From Hyphomicrobium sp. (lineage in GTDB: Bacteria; Pseudomonadota; Alphaproteobacteria; Rhizobiales; Hyphomicrobiaceae), in contig JAICLG010000037.1 of the NCBI GenBank assembly GCA_025927515.1, positions 1-15,305 of the forward strand: 15,305 nt of DNA, read 5' to 3'. Below the pieces are notes generated by a model. That model searched no databases. It saw only the letters and a program-made list of their open reading frames with translations, and was not told where the DNA came from. Of this stretch, positions 1-6,857 are shown one piece after another; position 1 is the first letter of the stretch, and each line of letters starts with the position of its first letter. Both the position numbers and the translations under genes were made by a program.

Positions 1-393
1 CGCAGATGCACCGGCTTCGGCAACCGTCTGATCCTGAACGCCGCTGCCACCCGAGACGCCGATCGCGCCAATGACGACGCCATTCGAGTCCTTCAGCGGG
101 ATGCCGCCTGCAAAGATCATGACGCGATCATGGTTCGAGACATGAATTCCATAGAACTGATCGCCGGGCTGGCTGTTTTCGGCGAGCTCTTTTGTCGAGA
201 TGTTGAAAGCGCGCGCAGTGAAAGCTTTGTTGATCGCGATGTTGATCGAGCCGATCCAGGCTTTGTCCATGCGAATGTGGGAAATAAGGTTGGCGCCTTC
301 GTCGACCACCGCGATGTTCATAGGCTGGCCGATTTCGATCGCCTTCTTTTCAGCGGCGTCAATGATCCGGCGGGCGTCTGCAAGTTTAAGCAT
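1..393 (-). CDS. GlcG/HbpS-family heme-binding-like protein (3' end cut by window)
   Basis: Reading the minus strand from the ATG at 393 gives 131 codons without a stop, running off the left edge. The product begins MLKLADARRIIDAAEKKA and carries the family hallmarks: NIAVVDEGANLISHIRMD near residues 27-44, the segment NHDRVMIFAGGIPLK at about 87-101, and the glycine-rich tail GAIGVSGGSG followed by DQTVAEAG. GlcG/HbpS proteins are usually about 135-145 residues, so only a few C-terminal residues are missing. Family members are small oligomeric proteins, some of which bind heme or accompany glycolate-use or redox operons; the ligand of this one cannot be told from sequence. An AGGAG ribosome binding site lies 6 nt before the ATG on the minus strand. 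The gene diverges from yggS across about 107 nt. There is no signal peptide, so it is probably cytoplasmic. Confidence 0.85.
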   Translation of the reverse strand, partial: MLKLADARRIIDAAEKKAIEIGQPMNIAVVDEGANLISHIRMDKAWIGSINIAINKAFTARAFNISTKELAENSQPGDQFYGIHVSNHDRVMIFAGGIPLKDSNGVVIGAIGVSGGSGVQDQTVAEAGASA

Positions 394-500
394 GGATACT
401 CCTATTTATCGTTTGGTTGGTAAGCCGGTCCCCACCTCTATGCTTGAGGCTGCGTACAAGATTGCGACACTTGTTTGCAGAGATGGCATAAGGATTATGA

Positions 501-1208
501 ATGAGCGAAGCAGATGAAGGGACGCACGTGACGAACGACGGCTATCACGAAACCGCGCCGCAGAGGTTAAAGCGCGTAAGGGACGAAATCGTCTCTGCGG
601 CAAATGCTGTCAAACGTTCTCCGGCCGACGTCGAGCTGATCGCGGTTTCGAAAACTTTCGACGGTGAAGCCATAAAACCGGTGCTTGCCGCCGGACAGCG
701 TGTATTTGGCGAAAATCGCGTTCAGGAGGCGGAGCGCAAATGGCCGGCTCTCAAGGCCGAGTTTCCGGACGTGGAGCTGCACCTGATCGGGCCGTTGCAA
801 TCGAACAAGGCCAAGGAGGCCGTGACGCTGTTCGACGTCATCCATACGATCGATCGCGAGAAGATCGCGCGAGCCATTGCGGATGAAATCGCGAAGCAAC
901 AGCGGACGCTCAAGCTCTTCGTGCAGGTGAATACGGGCGAGGAGCCGCAAAAGGCCGGTATCATGCCGCGTGAGGCGAAAGCGTTCGTCGCGCTTTGCCG
1001 GACGGAGCTGAAGCTTCCGATTATCGGGTTGATGTGCATTCCGCCGGTCGACGAGGAGCCCGCGGTGCATTTCGCTTTCCTGGCGAAGCTCGCGCGGGAA
1101 ACAGACTTGCATTGTCTCAGCATGGGTATGAGCAGCGATTTCGATGCCGCCATTGCGTTCGGGGCGACGCATGTCCGGGTCGGGTCGGCGATTTTCGGCA
1201 CTCGATAA
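501..1208 (+). CDS. yggS: YggS/PLPBP-family pyridoxal 5'-phosphate homeostasis protein
   Basis: The 235-aa product is a single alanine-racemase-like TIM barrel without the second domain of true racemases. The PLP lysine sits in ELIAVSKTF (Lys51 from this start). Other family motifs follow in order: VFGENRVQEAERKWP, HLIGPLQSNKAK, VNTGEEPQKAG, GLMCIPP and the phosphate-binding tail LSMGMSSDFDAAI ... VRVGSAIFG. The family binds PLP, controls its free level and affects amino- and keto-acid pools; no enzymatic turnover is known. Start choice: ATG 501 has AAGGA 6 nt upstream; GTG 528 in the same frame, with GAAGG before it, is an equally possible start and would remove nine non-conserved residues. 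The gene stands alone here, divergent from the HbpS-like gene, and the next plus-strand gene starts 114 nt later with its own ribosome binding site. Confidence 0.95.
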   Translation: MSEADEGTHVTNDGYHETAPQRLKRVRDEIVSAANAVKRSPADVELIAVSKTFDGEAIKPVLAAGQRVFGENRVQEAERKWPALKAEFPDVELHLIGPLQSNKAKEAVTLFDVIHTIDREKIARAIADEIAKQQRTLKLFVQVNTGEEPQKAGIMPREAKAFVALCRTELKLPIIGLMCIPPVDEEPAVHFAFLAKLARETDLHCLSMGMSSDFDAAIAFGATHVRVGSAIFGTR

Positions 1209-1322
1209 CAGGCCTTTTCCCACGGCATTTTGTCGGCGCGCCGCATCCATTCTGGAGCGCAGTGCTAGGCTCTGACGCTGATTCGGCAGCGTTGTTCAGC
1301 GTAGATACGCAAGGAGCCCGAC

Positions 1323-2252
1323 ATGACCGCGTCCGCTCAGAAGAAAGATCCCCTCGAAGCTCACGCCAACGCGGCGGCAGCGGAGGCTGCGCACGACGCG
1401 CGGGCCGAAGTTCTAGAGCAGGCGAAGGAGAGCCAAGCCGAGGGCGCGGCTACGAAGCTTGAGAAAGCGGAAAAGGGCGCGACGGCCGACGCGCGCAAGA
1501 CGTGGCACGATTTCGAGGTTCACGTCTGGATCACGAATTTCAACTCGATCGAGTTCGGGCCGTGGAAGCATCAGCGTAATCGCGGCAAGTCGCGTCAATT
1601 CACGACCGACATGGATATCTTTGCCGAGATCGTCGAGAACGGCGAACGCACAGGCGTTCTCGGCTACCGGAAGGAACTTTGGAAAGACGCGTCCGGCATG
1701 GACAAGCGGCTCGTCTTCAAGCTGTTTTCAGAAACGCTGAATTGGAAGGCCAGCATGGACATGATGCTTGGCCGCTCGGTTCAACAAACTCTCGGCGCCG
1801 CCGGGTTTCCGGTCACGACCTATTCGATCAATACGAGCGAAGATGACTATCTCGTCTATCTGGAACGCTCAGCCTACAAATGGCCGTTCCTGCCGGAGAA
1901 TTTCTCGTTCTTTCTGATGCACGGCGGCGAGCCCAAGTTCTATCGGTTCCGCCGGGATTTTATCAACCTCGGCGGCGACTACACGTTGATCGATCAGCAC
2001 GGCGAGCACGTCGGTCATATCGATGGTGCGGTATTGACGATTGGCGGCAGGTGGCGCTGCAAGGTGCGCGGCGATCATGCCGATCCACGTCTCATTCAGG
2101 TGATGAAGCTGTTCACGGGCATGATCGTTTTTAACCGGCAGGCCCGGCGTCACGTGAAGAGCCTGGCGCGCGACGTTCGCAACGGCCGCATCAAGCCCAC
2201 CATCCAAAAGCAAGAGGCGGATCTATACGTGAATCCGCGGCGCGTTCGTTGA
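1323..2252 (+). CDS. Hypothetical protein, Ala/Glu-rich helix plus beta-rich domain
   Basis: I do not recognise this 309-aa protein. An excellent AAGGAG lies 6 nt before the ATG and codon use matches the neighbours, so it is a real gene. Residues 1-60 are Ala/Glu/Lys-rich and likely form a long charged helix or coiled coil. From residue 61 a folded part begins (TWHDFEVHVWITNFNSIEFG), followed by a basic stretch (KHQRNRGKSRQ) and alternating hydrophobic/polar segments that look like beta strands. The segment at 220-250 (YTLIDQHGEHVGHIDG ... RWRCKVRG) faintly resembles the D-x-x-G-x-x-V-G-x-I strand pair of LURP-one/tubby-like beta barrels; this is only a shape impression. The C-terminus is strongly basic. 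There is no signal peptide or membrane segment, so it is probably cytoplasmic. It stands between yggS and the ammonium transporter with 114 and 258 nt of flanking non-coding DNA, so an operon with either is not obvious. Confidence 0.85.
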   Translation: MTASAQKKDPLEAHANAAAAEAAHDARAEVLEQAKESQAEGAATKLEKAEKGATADARKTWHDFEVHVWITNFNSIEFGPWKHQRNRGKSRQFTTDMDIFAEIVENGERTGVLGYRKELWKDASGMDKRLVFKLFSETLNWKASMDMMLGRSVQQTLGAAGFPVTTYSINTSEDDYLVYLERSAYKWPFLPENFSFFLMHGGEPKFYRFRRDFINLGGDYTLIDQHGEHVGHIDGAVLTIGGRWRCKVRGDHADPRLIQVMKLFTGMIVFNRQARRHVKSLARDVRNGRIKPTIQKQEADLYVNPRRVR

Positions 2253-2510
2253 TTGGCAAGTGCCGTTCGTTGCGGCGAATTTCTCTGCCTGTAACTTGTG
2301 CAGGTCTGCTGACATCTTTGCCGGTTTTCTAGGCGGATATCGCGGGTCCGTGCACTTGGCTTTCGAGCTAGGCTTCTGACGGCTAAGTGTTTCCAGCTGA
2401 AATACGTGTTTGGCATATTTCTTGATCGTCCTGCCCATCGTTTCGACCGATTGCCCGTTCCTCGGGCTTTTCTTCGCGGTCGATCACAAAAAACGGGCAA
2501 GGGGGACGGG

Positions 2511-3719
2511 GTGGAATCAGGTCAAGGCGCTGATGTCTTTTTCCTATTGATGGGCGCAATTCTCGTATTCGCGATGCACGGCGGTTTTGCGTTTCTCGAG
2601 GTCGGCACCGTCCGGCATAAAAATCAGGTCAATGCGCTGGTCAAAATCCTTGTCGATTTTGCCATCTCGACGACGGTCTATTTCGCCATCGGATACACCA
2701 TCGCATACGGCGTGACGTTTTTCGCGTCGGCCCCGGAGATCAGCAGCACTCACGGCTACGGACTCGTCCGCTTCTTTTTTCTCGCGACGTTTGCGGCGGC
2801 CGTGCCTGCGATCATATCCGGCGGTATCGCGGAGCGCGCGCGTTTCATTCCGCAATGCGTGGCAACGGCGCTGATGGTCGGCATTGCCTATCCGTTGATC
2901 GAAGGCACGGTGTGGAATCAAAACTTCGGGCTCCAGAGCGGTTTGTTTGCATCCCTTCTTGGTGCGCCTTTCAAGGATTTCGCCGGGTCGATCGTCGTGC
3001 ATGCGTTCGGCGGCTGGGCGGCGCTTGGAGCGGTGCGGCAGCTTGGCGCTCGGATCGGCCGGTACGACCGAGGCCGTGCGATAAGCCCGCCGCCGTCCTC
3101 GATTCCGTGGCTGGCCATGGGTTCTTGGCTCCTCTGCATCGGCTGGTTCGGCTTTAACGTCATGAGCGCGCAAAACCTCAAAGCCGTCTCCGGATTGGTT
3201 GCGATTAATTCGCTGATGGCGATGTGCGGCGGCATCCTTGCTGCTCTTTTTGCCGGCCGCAATGATCCGGGCTTCGTTCACAATGGCGCATTGGCAGGTC
3301 TGGTGGCGATATGCGCTGGGTCGGATGTGATGCATCCCATCGGCGCGTTCATTACCGGCGGTGTCGCCGGTGTGTTGTTCGTCACGATGTTTCAAGTCTC
3401 GACCAACAAATGGCAGATCGACGACGTGCTCGGCGTCTGGGCCCTGCATGGCCTGTGCGGCCTTTGGGGTGGAATCGCCTGCGGGATCTTCGGTCTCGTA
3501 GCGCTGGGTGGTATGGGCGGCGTTACATTCCAGGCGCAGCTCGTCGGGTCGATACTCGGCGCGACGTTTGGATTTGGCGCTGGTACGTTCGTTTATTGGC
3601 TTGTTGATTACGCATTCGGATTGCGCTTGTCACCGGACGACGAGCGGCGCGGCGCCGACGTTTCGATCCACAAGATCGGTGCTAATCCGGAAGACGATGT
3701 ACGGATGGGCCGTTTCTAG
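2511..3719 (+). CDS. amt: Ammonium transporter (Amt/Mep/Rh family)
   Basis: Inner-membrane ammonium channel. I start it at GTG 2511, where AAGGGGG precedes by a few nt and the first transmembrane helix follows at once; the open frame continues upstream to 2406 but that stretch (Arg/Pro-rich, no ribosome site) is not like the family. This gives 402 residues and about 11 hydrophobic helices. Conserved pore elements are visible: SGGIAERARF (103-112), the structural Asp156 with the first twin histidine in DFAGSIVVHAFGGW (His164), the phenylalanine gate in GWFGFNVMSA (Phe215, Ser219), and the second twin histidine in ALHGLCGLWGG (His313). Transport capacity therefore looks intact. The cytoplasmic tail is GLRLSPDDERRGADVSIHK and ends in a charged extension rather than the GESAYH-type end seen in the other Amt fragment of this window. 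No glnK lies next to it. It converges on ppk2; a hairpin separates them. Confidence 0.93.
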   Translation: MESGQGADVFFLLMGAILVFAMHGGFAFLEVGTVRHKNQVNALVKILVDFAISTTVYFAIGYTIAYGVTFFASAPEISSTHGYGLVRFFFLATFAAAVPAIISGGIAERARFIPQCVATALMVGIAYPLIEGTVWNQNFGLQSGLFASLLGAPFKDFAGSIVVHAFGGWAALGAVRQLGARIGRYDRGRAISPPPSSIPWLAMGSWLLCIGWFGFNVMSAQNLKAVSGLVAINSLMAMCGGILAALFAGRNDPGFVHNGALAGLVAICAGSDVMHPIGAFITGGVAGVLFVTMFQVSTNKWQIDDVLGVWALHGLCGLWGGIACGIFGLVALGGMGGVTFQAQLVGSILGATFGFGAGTFVYWLVDYAFGLRLSPDDERRGADVSIHKIGANPEDDVRMGRF

Positions 3720-3731
3720 AGACGATGATCG

Positions 3732-3753
3732 GCGGTCAGTTTCGGCTGACCGC
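3732..3753. terminator. Hairpin between convergent amt and ppk2
   Basis: A perfect 8-bp stem (GCGGTCAG / CTGACCGC) with a 6-nt loop lies 12 nt after the amt stop and 13 nt past the ppk2 stop. It has no clean U-tract on either strand, so it may act as a weak bidirectional terminator or as an mRNA 3'-end stabiliser. Confidence 0.5.
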
Positions 3754-3766
3754 GCGCGCCTAAAAA

Positions 3767-4759
3767 CTAGTAAACCGAGGGGACGTACAGATCGTCCGGC
3801 ACGGGCGTGCGCAGATAATCCGGATTGTGCACGCGCTTGGGCAATATGACCGGAGGTCGTGACACCTCCTTGTAGGGAATCTGCGTCAGCAGGTGATGAA
3901 TGCAGTTTAGACGCGCGCGTTTCTTGTCATCGGCTTCGACGATCCACCACGGCGCTTCGGCGATGTGCGTGCGCTCGATCATCGCTTCCTTCGCCTTCGT
4001 ATAAGCCTCCCAGCGCCGCCGGGATTCGAGATCCATCGGCGATAACTTCCATTGTTTGATCGGATCGTGAATGCGCATCTGAAAGCGCAGGTGCTGCTCG
4101 TCGTCGGAAATCGAGAACCAATACTTGATGAGCGTGATACCGGACCGGATCAGCATCTTCTCGAACTCAGGCACGGTGCGGAAGAATTCTTCGACGTCCG
4201 TTTCTGAGCAAAATCCCATGACGCGTTCGACGCCGGCGCGATTATACCAAGAGCGGTCGAACAGAACCATTTCTCCGCCGGCCGGCAGGTGCGGGACATA
4301 ACGCTGGAAGTACCATTGCGAGCGCTCGCGCTCGCTCGGTGCGGGCAACGCCACGACGCGGACGACACGCGGATTGAGCCGCTGGGTGATGCGCTTGATG
4401 ACGCCGCCCTTGCCCGCTGCATCCCGGCCTTCGAACAGGACGACGACTTTCAGCTTTTGATTTACGACCCAGTCCTGCAGCTTGATGAGCTCGCGCTGCA
4501 GACGGAACAATTCCTTGAAGTAGGCCTGGCGGTCAAACAGGCCTGCTGCCTCACCCTCGTCGAGAGCCTCACCATCGAGCAACCGGCGCAGGCGCTCGTC
4601 GTCCATCTCCATTTCCAACTCTTCATCGAAGCTGTCGGCGATTTGGGCTTCGATGCGCGCGGCTACGGCGCGGTCGTACTTGTCCTGATCGTCAGTCATC
4701 GCTTCGTCCCGTGGTTCCGCGTCTTCAACAAGGCGATACACACGCAAGGTGTGCGTCAT
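3767..4759 (-). CDS. ppk2: Polyphosphate kinase 2 (PPK2 family)
   Basis: Transfers phosphate between polyphosphate and nucleotides; class I PPK2 enzymes mainly make GTP or ATP from the diphosphates and polyphosphate. The 330-aa product has the full PPK2 core: Walker A in FEGRDAAGKGGVIKRI (Gly111-Lys117), the R-V-V-A-L-P-x-P-S motif at 134-142, WYFQRYVPHLPAGGEMVLFD, Walker B plus catalytic FDRSWYNRAGVERVMGF (167-183), and IHDPIKQWKLSPMDLESR (230-247). One catalytic domain is present, typical of class I. An acidic, Asp/Glu-rich N-terminal extension (about 1-75) precedes it. Start: no clear ribosome site stands before the ATG at 4759; the in-frame ATG at 4699 (MTDDQDKYD) is equally plausible and would give 310 residues. 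It follows the aldo/keto reductase gene on the same strand, 63 nt from its stop, and converges on amt. Cytoplasmic. Confidence 0.94.
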   Translation of the reverse strand: MTHTLRVYRLVEDAEPRDEAMTDDQDKYDRAVAARIEAQIADSFDEELEMEMDDERLRRLLDGEALDEGEAAGLFDRQAYFKELFRLQRELIKLQDWVVNQKLKVVVLFEGRDAAGKGGVIKRITQRLNPRVVRVVALPAPSERERSQWYFQRYVPHLPAGGEMVLFDRSWYNRAGVERVMGFCSETDVEEFFRTVPEFEKMLIRSGITLIKYWFSISDDEQHLRFQMRIHDPIKQWKLSPMDLESRRRWEAYTKAKEAMIERTHIAEAPWWIVEADDKKRARLNCIHHLLTQIPYKEVSRPPVILPKRVHNPDYLRTPVPDDLYVPSVY

Positions 4760-4801
4760 GGGTGTGACATGCTTGGATGTTGGTGGTGCTCGGACTTTTG
4801 C

Positions 4802-4818
4802 AACAGGCTTTGCCTGTT
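4802..4818 (-). terminator. Stem-loop just after the aldo/keto reductase stop
   Basis: A perfect 7-bp inverted repeat (AACAGGC / GCCTGTT) with a 3-nt loop starts 4 nt after the reductase stop on the minus strand. The following bases are not U-rich (GCAAAAG), so this may be a weak terminator or processing hairpin that separates the reductase from ppk2 rather than a strong stop. Confidence 0.4.
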
Positions 4819-4822
4819 CCCA

Positions 4823-5848
4823 TTAAACGGGCGGCGGATTGCGCTCAGAAAAACCTGATTGGTGCCAATAGGGGTATGGCTTTTCCTTTTCGCTGGCGGC
4901 GTCGAGCTTCTTGATGTGCTCGGATGTCAGATTCCATCCGATGGCACCGAGATTGTCTTTGAGCTGCTTCTCATTGCGCGCACCGATGATGACGCTCGAC
5001 ACCGTCGGGCGCTGGAAAAGCCAGTTGAGCGCGATTTGCGGGATCGACTTGCCGGTTTCCCGGGCGATCTCGTCGAGAGCATCGACAACCTTGAACAGGT
5101 GCTCATCACTGGCGGGTGGCCCTTTACCCGCGGTCTTATGCAAGCGGCTGGTTTCGGGAAGCGGCTGTCCGCGACGGATTTTGCCGGTCAGACGTCCCCA
5201 GCCGAGCGGGCTCCAGACGAGTGCGCCGACGCCTTGATCTATGCCGAGCGGCATCAGCTCCCATTCGTAGTCGCGGCCAAGCAGCGAATAATAGGTCTGA
5301 TTAGCGACATAGCGCGGATAGCCGTAGCGATCGGCAACGGCGAGCGATTTCATCAGGTGCCAGCCCGAAAAATTCGAGACGCCGACGTAACGAATCTTTC
5401 CCGCGCGGACCAATTGATCGAGGGTCGAAAGCACTTCCTCGGGCGGCGTCAGGGCGTCGAAGCCGTGAAGCTGGAAAATATCGATATGGTCCGTCTGGAG
5501 CCGTTTGAGGGCTTCGTCACAGGATTTCAGCAGATGAAAACGTGATGACCCGACTGCATTGGGATCGGCGCCGAAGCGGAAGGTCGCTTTGGTCGAAATC
5601 AAAGCCTTGTCGCGGCGGCCCTTGATGGCTGTGCCAAGAACTTCTTCCGATACGCCGTTTGAATAAATATCCGCGGTGTCGAACAGGGTCACGCCGGCGT
5701 CGAGACATAAATCGATCATGCGACGGGCTTCGGCGGTGTCGATTGCACCCCAGGCTCTGAAGAACTCGCTCGTGCCGCCAAACGTTGCCGCGCCGAAACT
5801 CAAGAGCGGAACCGTCAATCCGGACGCGCCAAGCCGTCGATATTCCAC
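4823..5848 (-). CDS. Aldo/keto reductase
   Basis: NAD(P)H-dependent oxidoreductase with a TIM-barrel fold, acting on carbonyl or alcohol substrates; the substrate is not predictable. From GTG 5848 the product is 341 residues and starts VEYRRLGASGLTVPLLSFG, the usual family N-terminus; the open frame reaches back to 5908 but those extra 20 residues have no family character. The catalytic tetrad is visible: Asp57 in LFDTADIYSNG, Tyr62, Lys87 in ALISTKATF and His128 in DIFQLHGFD. Also present are KIRYVGVSNFSGWHL (151-165) and the cofactor-binding VIIGARNEKQLKDN (286-299). It is like the YajO/Tas-type or voltage-gated-channel-beta-like bacterial AKRs. A G-rich stretch (TGGGG) about 8 nt before the GTG could serve as ribosome site. 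Probably transcribed from the AT-rich region at 5849-6187 and perhaps through ppk2. Confidence 0.93.
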   Translation of the reverse strand: MEYRRLGASGLTVPLLSFGAATFGGTSEFFRAWGAIDTAEARRMIDLCLDAGVTLFDTADIYSNGVSEEVLGTAIKGRRDKALISTKATFRFGADPNAVGSSRFHLLKSCDEALKRLQTDHIDIFQLHGFDALTPPEEVLSTLDQLVRAGKIRYVGVSNFSGWHLMKSLAVADRYGYPRYVANQTYYSLLGRDYEWELMPLGIDQGVGALVWSPLGWGRLTGKIRRGQPLPETSRLHKTAGKGPPASDEHLFKVVDALDEIARETGKSIPQIALNWLFQRPTVSSVIIGARNEKQLKDNLGAIGWNLTSEHIKKLDAASEKEKPYPYWHQSGFSERNPPPV

Positions 5849-6022
5849 CGATGCACCCCAATCAAAATTGCAGATATTGCGGCGCGCAGATGCGGATGAT
5901 CGCCACACCGATTGACCAAATAAGCACCTGTAACAGCATTAAAATGCGATCACAGTTCGCGAAAATCCGTTCGCAATCTTCACAATTTCTTCGCTTATTG
6001 GTAGTGCTCTGATGATCAGTAT

Positions 6023-6038
6023 GCGCAACATTTTGCGC
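6023..6038. repeat. Inverted repeat, 6-4-6
   Basis: GCGCAA-CATT-TTGCGC is perfect, in an AT-rich non-coding context, about 150 nt before the secreted-protein gene and 175 nt before the reductase start. It could be an operator or a small hairpin; no protein can be assigned. Confidence 0.45.
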
Positions 6039-6070
6039 TAAGTTTCGAGAAAATCAAAAAAATTCCTCCT

Positions 6071-6110
6071 GCGCGTCATAGTTGCATAGACCGATGACGA
6101 TATGACGCGC
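6071..6110. repeat. Perfect 10-bp inverted repeat with 20-nt spacer
   Basis: GCGCGTCATA at 6071-6080 is the exact reverse complement of TATGACGCGC at 6101-6110. The two arms are 30 bp apart centre to centre, about three helical turns, and lie 78-117 nt before the start codon at 6188. It can be a two-site operator or, if transcribed, a 10-bp stem in the leader. Confidence 0.55.
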
Positions 6111-6187
6111 GGCGAATCCTCTCTTGTTTCCGCCGCATTAGCCCGCTGGATGCGCGCCGTTTGTGAAGACAAGTGAGGAGAGTAAAA

Positions 6188-6787
6188 ATGCGATTGAGCT
6201 TGTTTGCAATCGCGGCGCTGCTGGCAGTTCTGGTCGGCGTGCCGTCGGTCGAGGCTCATCCGTACTATGGCAAGGGCCATGGGGTTGAGCGCGCACACGC
6301 GCATTGGGTGGCGAAAAGGCGATACGCAAAGTATCGTTATTCGCACCGCAGGGGACACCGGTACTCCAGCTACGCTTACCGTGGTCGTTCGTATGGGCGG
6401 TACGCGCAACGCGACCGCCATTCCTATCGGAGGGCTGCATACCGGCAGCATGGCTACAGGCATTACGCGCAGCGTGGCCATTATGGCCGGCATCATTATT
6501 CCGGACGTCGATACGCAGCAGTCGGTGGCCGTCCGCGCGCCTGGTGTGGCTGGTGGATGCGCACTCAGCTTGGCGGAGGTCCGGAATACAATCTCGCTGC
6601 CAACTGGCGGCACTACGGTCGCCCGAGCGGTCCGCAAGTCGGCGCCGTGGTGGTCTGGCCGCATCATGTCGGCATCATCACGGGGCGATCTGCAAACGGC
6701 AAATGGATCGTGAAGTCCGGCAACGACGGCAACCGCGTTCGCGAGCGGCCGATGTCGGTCGCCGGAGCCGTGTTCCGCGCGGGCTAA
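6188..6787 (+). CDS. Secreted Arg/Tyr/His-rich protein with C-terminal CHAP-like domain
   Basis: The 199-aa product has a clear signal peptide (MRLSLFAIAALLAVLVG..., cleavage likely after SVEA at residue 23). Residues 43-112 are a low-complexity stretch dominated by Arg, Tyr and His with Gly/Ser, such as RRGHRYSSYAYRGRSYGRYA. Residues 117-199 form a compact domain: RAWCGWWMRTQLG (Cys120), then GAVVVWPHHVGIITG (His160) and SGNDGNRVRERP (Asn179 or Asn182). A Cys, a His in a GD/GAVVxxxxHVGI strand and a polar third residue are the order of catalytic residues in CHAP/NlpC-P60-like peptidoglycan amidases, so I infer a cell-wall-directed enzyme or binding protein whose basic tail could bind anionic wall polymers. 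Start: ATG 6188 with AGGAG 7 nt before it; a GTG at 6173 in frame would overlap the ribosome site. Monocistronic, convergent with the hydrolase gene. Confidence 0.8.
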   Translation: MRLSLFAIAALLAVLVGVPSVEAHPYYGKGHGVERAHAHWVAKRRYAKYRYSHRRGHRYSSYAYRGRSYGRYAQRDRHSYRRAAYRQHGYRHYAQRGHYGRHHYSGRRYAAVGGRPRAWCGWWMRTQLGGGPEYNLAANWRHYGRPSGPQVGAVVVWPHHVGIITGRSANGKWIVKSGNDGNRVRERPMSVAGAVFRAG

Positions 6788-6799
6788 GCCTCTCATCAG

Positions 6800-6838
6800 T
6801 TCGGACGGGCATCCAAGGATTTGGTGTGCCCGTCCGAA
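6800..6838. terminator. Long hairpin between convergent genes
   Basis: A perfect 12-bp stem (TTCGGACGGGCA / TGCCCGTCCGAA) closes a 15-nt loop that itself can pair CCAA/TTGG. It starts 12 nt after the stop of the secreted-protein gene and ends 19 nt before the hydrolase stop, so it can serve both. The plus strand continues AACTTCG and the minus strand lacks a U-run, so it is not a textbook intrinsic terminator, but length and place make a shared transcription end likely. Confidence 0.65.
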
Positions 6839-6857
6839 AACTTCGAAACGGTCTCGG

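Larger units (their letters stand above)
5849..6187. promoter_or_regulatory. AT-rich divergent promoter region (aldo/keto reductase and secreted protein)
   Basis: 339 nt without a gene, clearly more AT-rich than its surroundings and holding the start regions of two divergent genes. Besides the two inverted repeats listed separately it has a short dyad GCATT-AA-AATGC at 5936-5947 and the palindrome TTCGCGAA at 5957-5964, followed by a repeat of TTCGC at 5971-5975. I cannot place a convincing -35/-10 pair on either strand. No small ORF with a ribosome site is visible. AGGAG at 6176-6180, 7 nt before ATG 6188, is the ribosome site of the plus-strand gene. Confidence 0.5.

Noticed and set aside
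567..1250. Long open frame opposite yggS
   Set aside because: Arg-rich, low-conservation shadow of a well-supported gene; no ribosome site.
1275..1292. ACGCTG / CAGCGT hairpin before the 309-aa gene
   Set aside because: Six pairs with no U-tract; common by chance at this GC content.
2353..2389. CACTTGGC / GCTAAGTG pairing in the amt leader
   Set aside because: Only 8 bp with a wobble and a 21-nt gap; no riboswitch-like or NtrC/sigma54-like element was seen with it.
2406..2510. Upstream extension of the ammonium transporter frame
   Set aside because: The 35 residues are Arg/Pro-rich, have no ribosome site and do not resemble Amt signal or first-helix sequence; GTG 2511 has a good purine-rich site.
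5849..5908. Longer start for the aldo/keto reductase
   Set aside because: The added 20 residues are not family-like; the conserved YRRLGxSGL start begins right after GTG 5848.
6173..6187. GTG start of the secreted protein
   Set aside because: The codon sits inside the ribosome binding site of ATG 6188, and the signal peptide begins properly at 6188.
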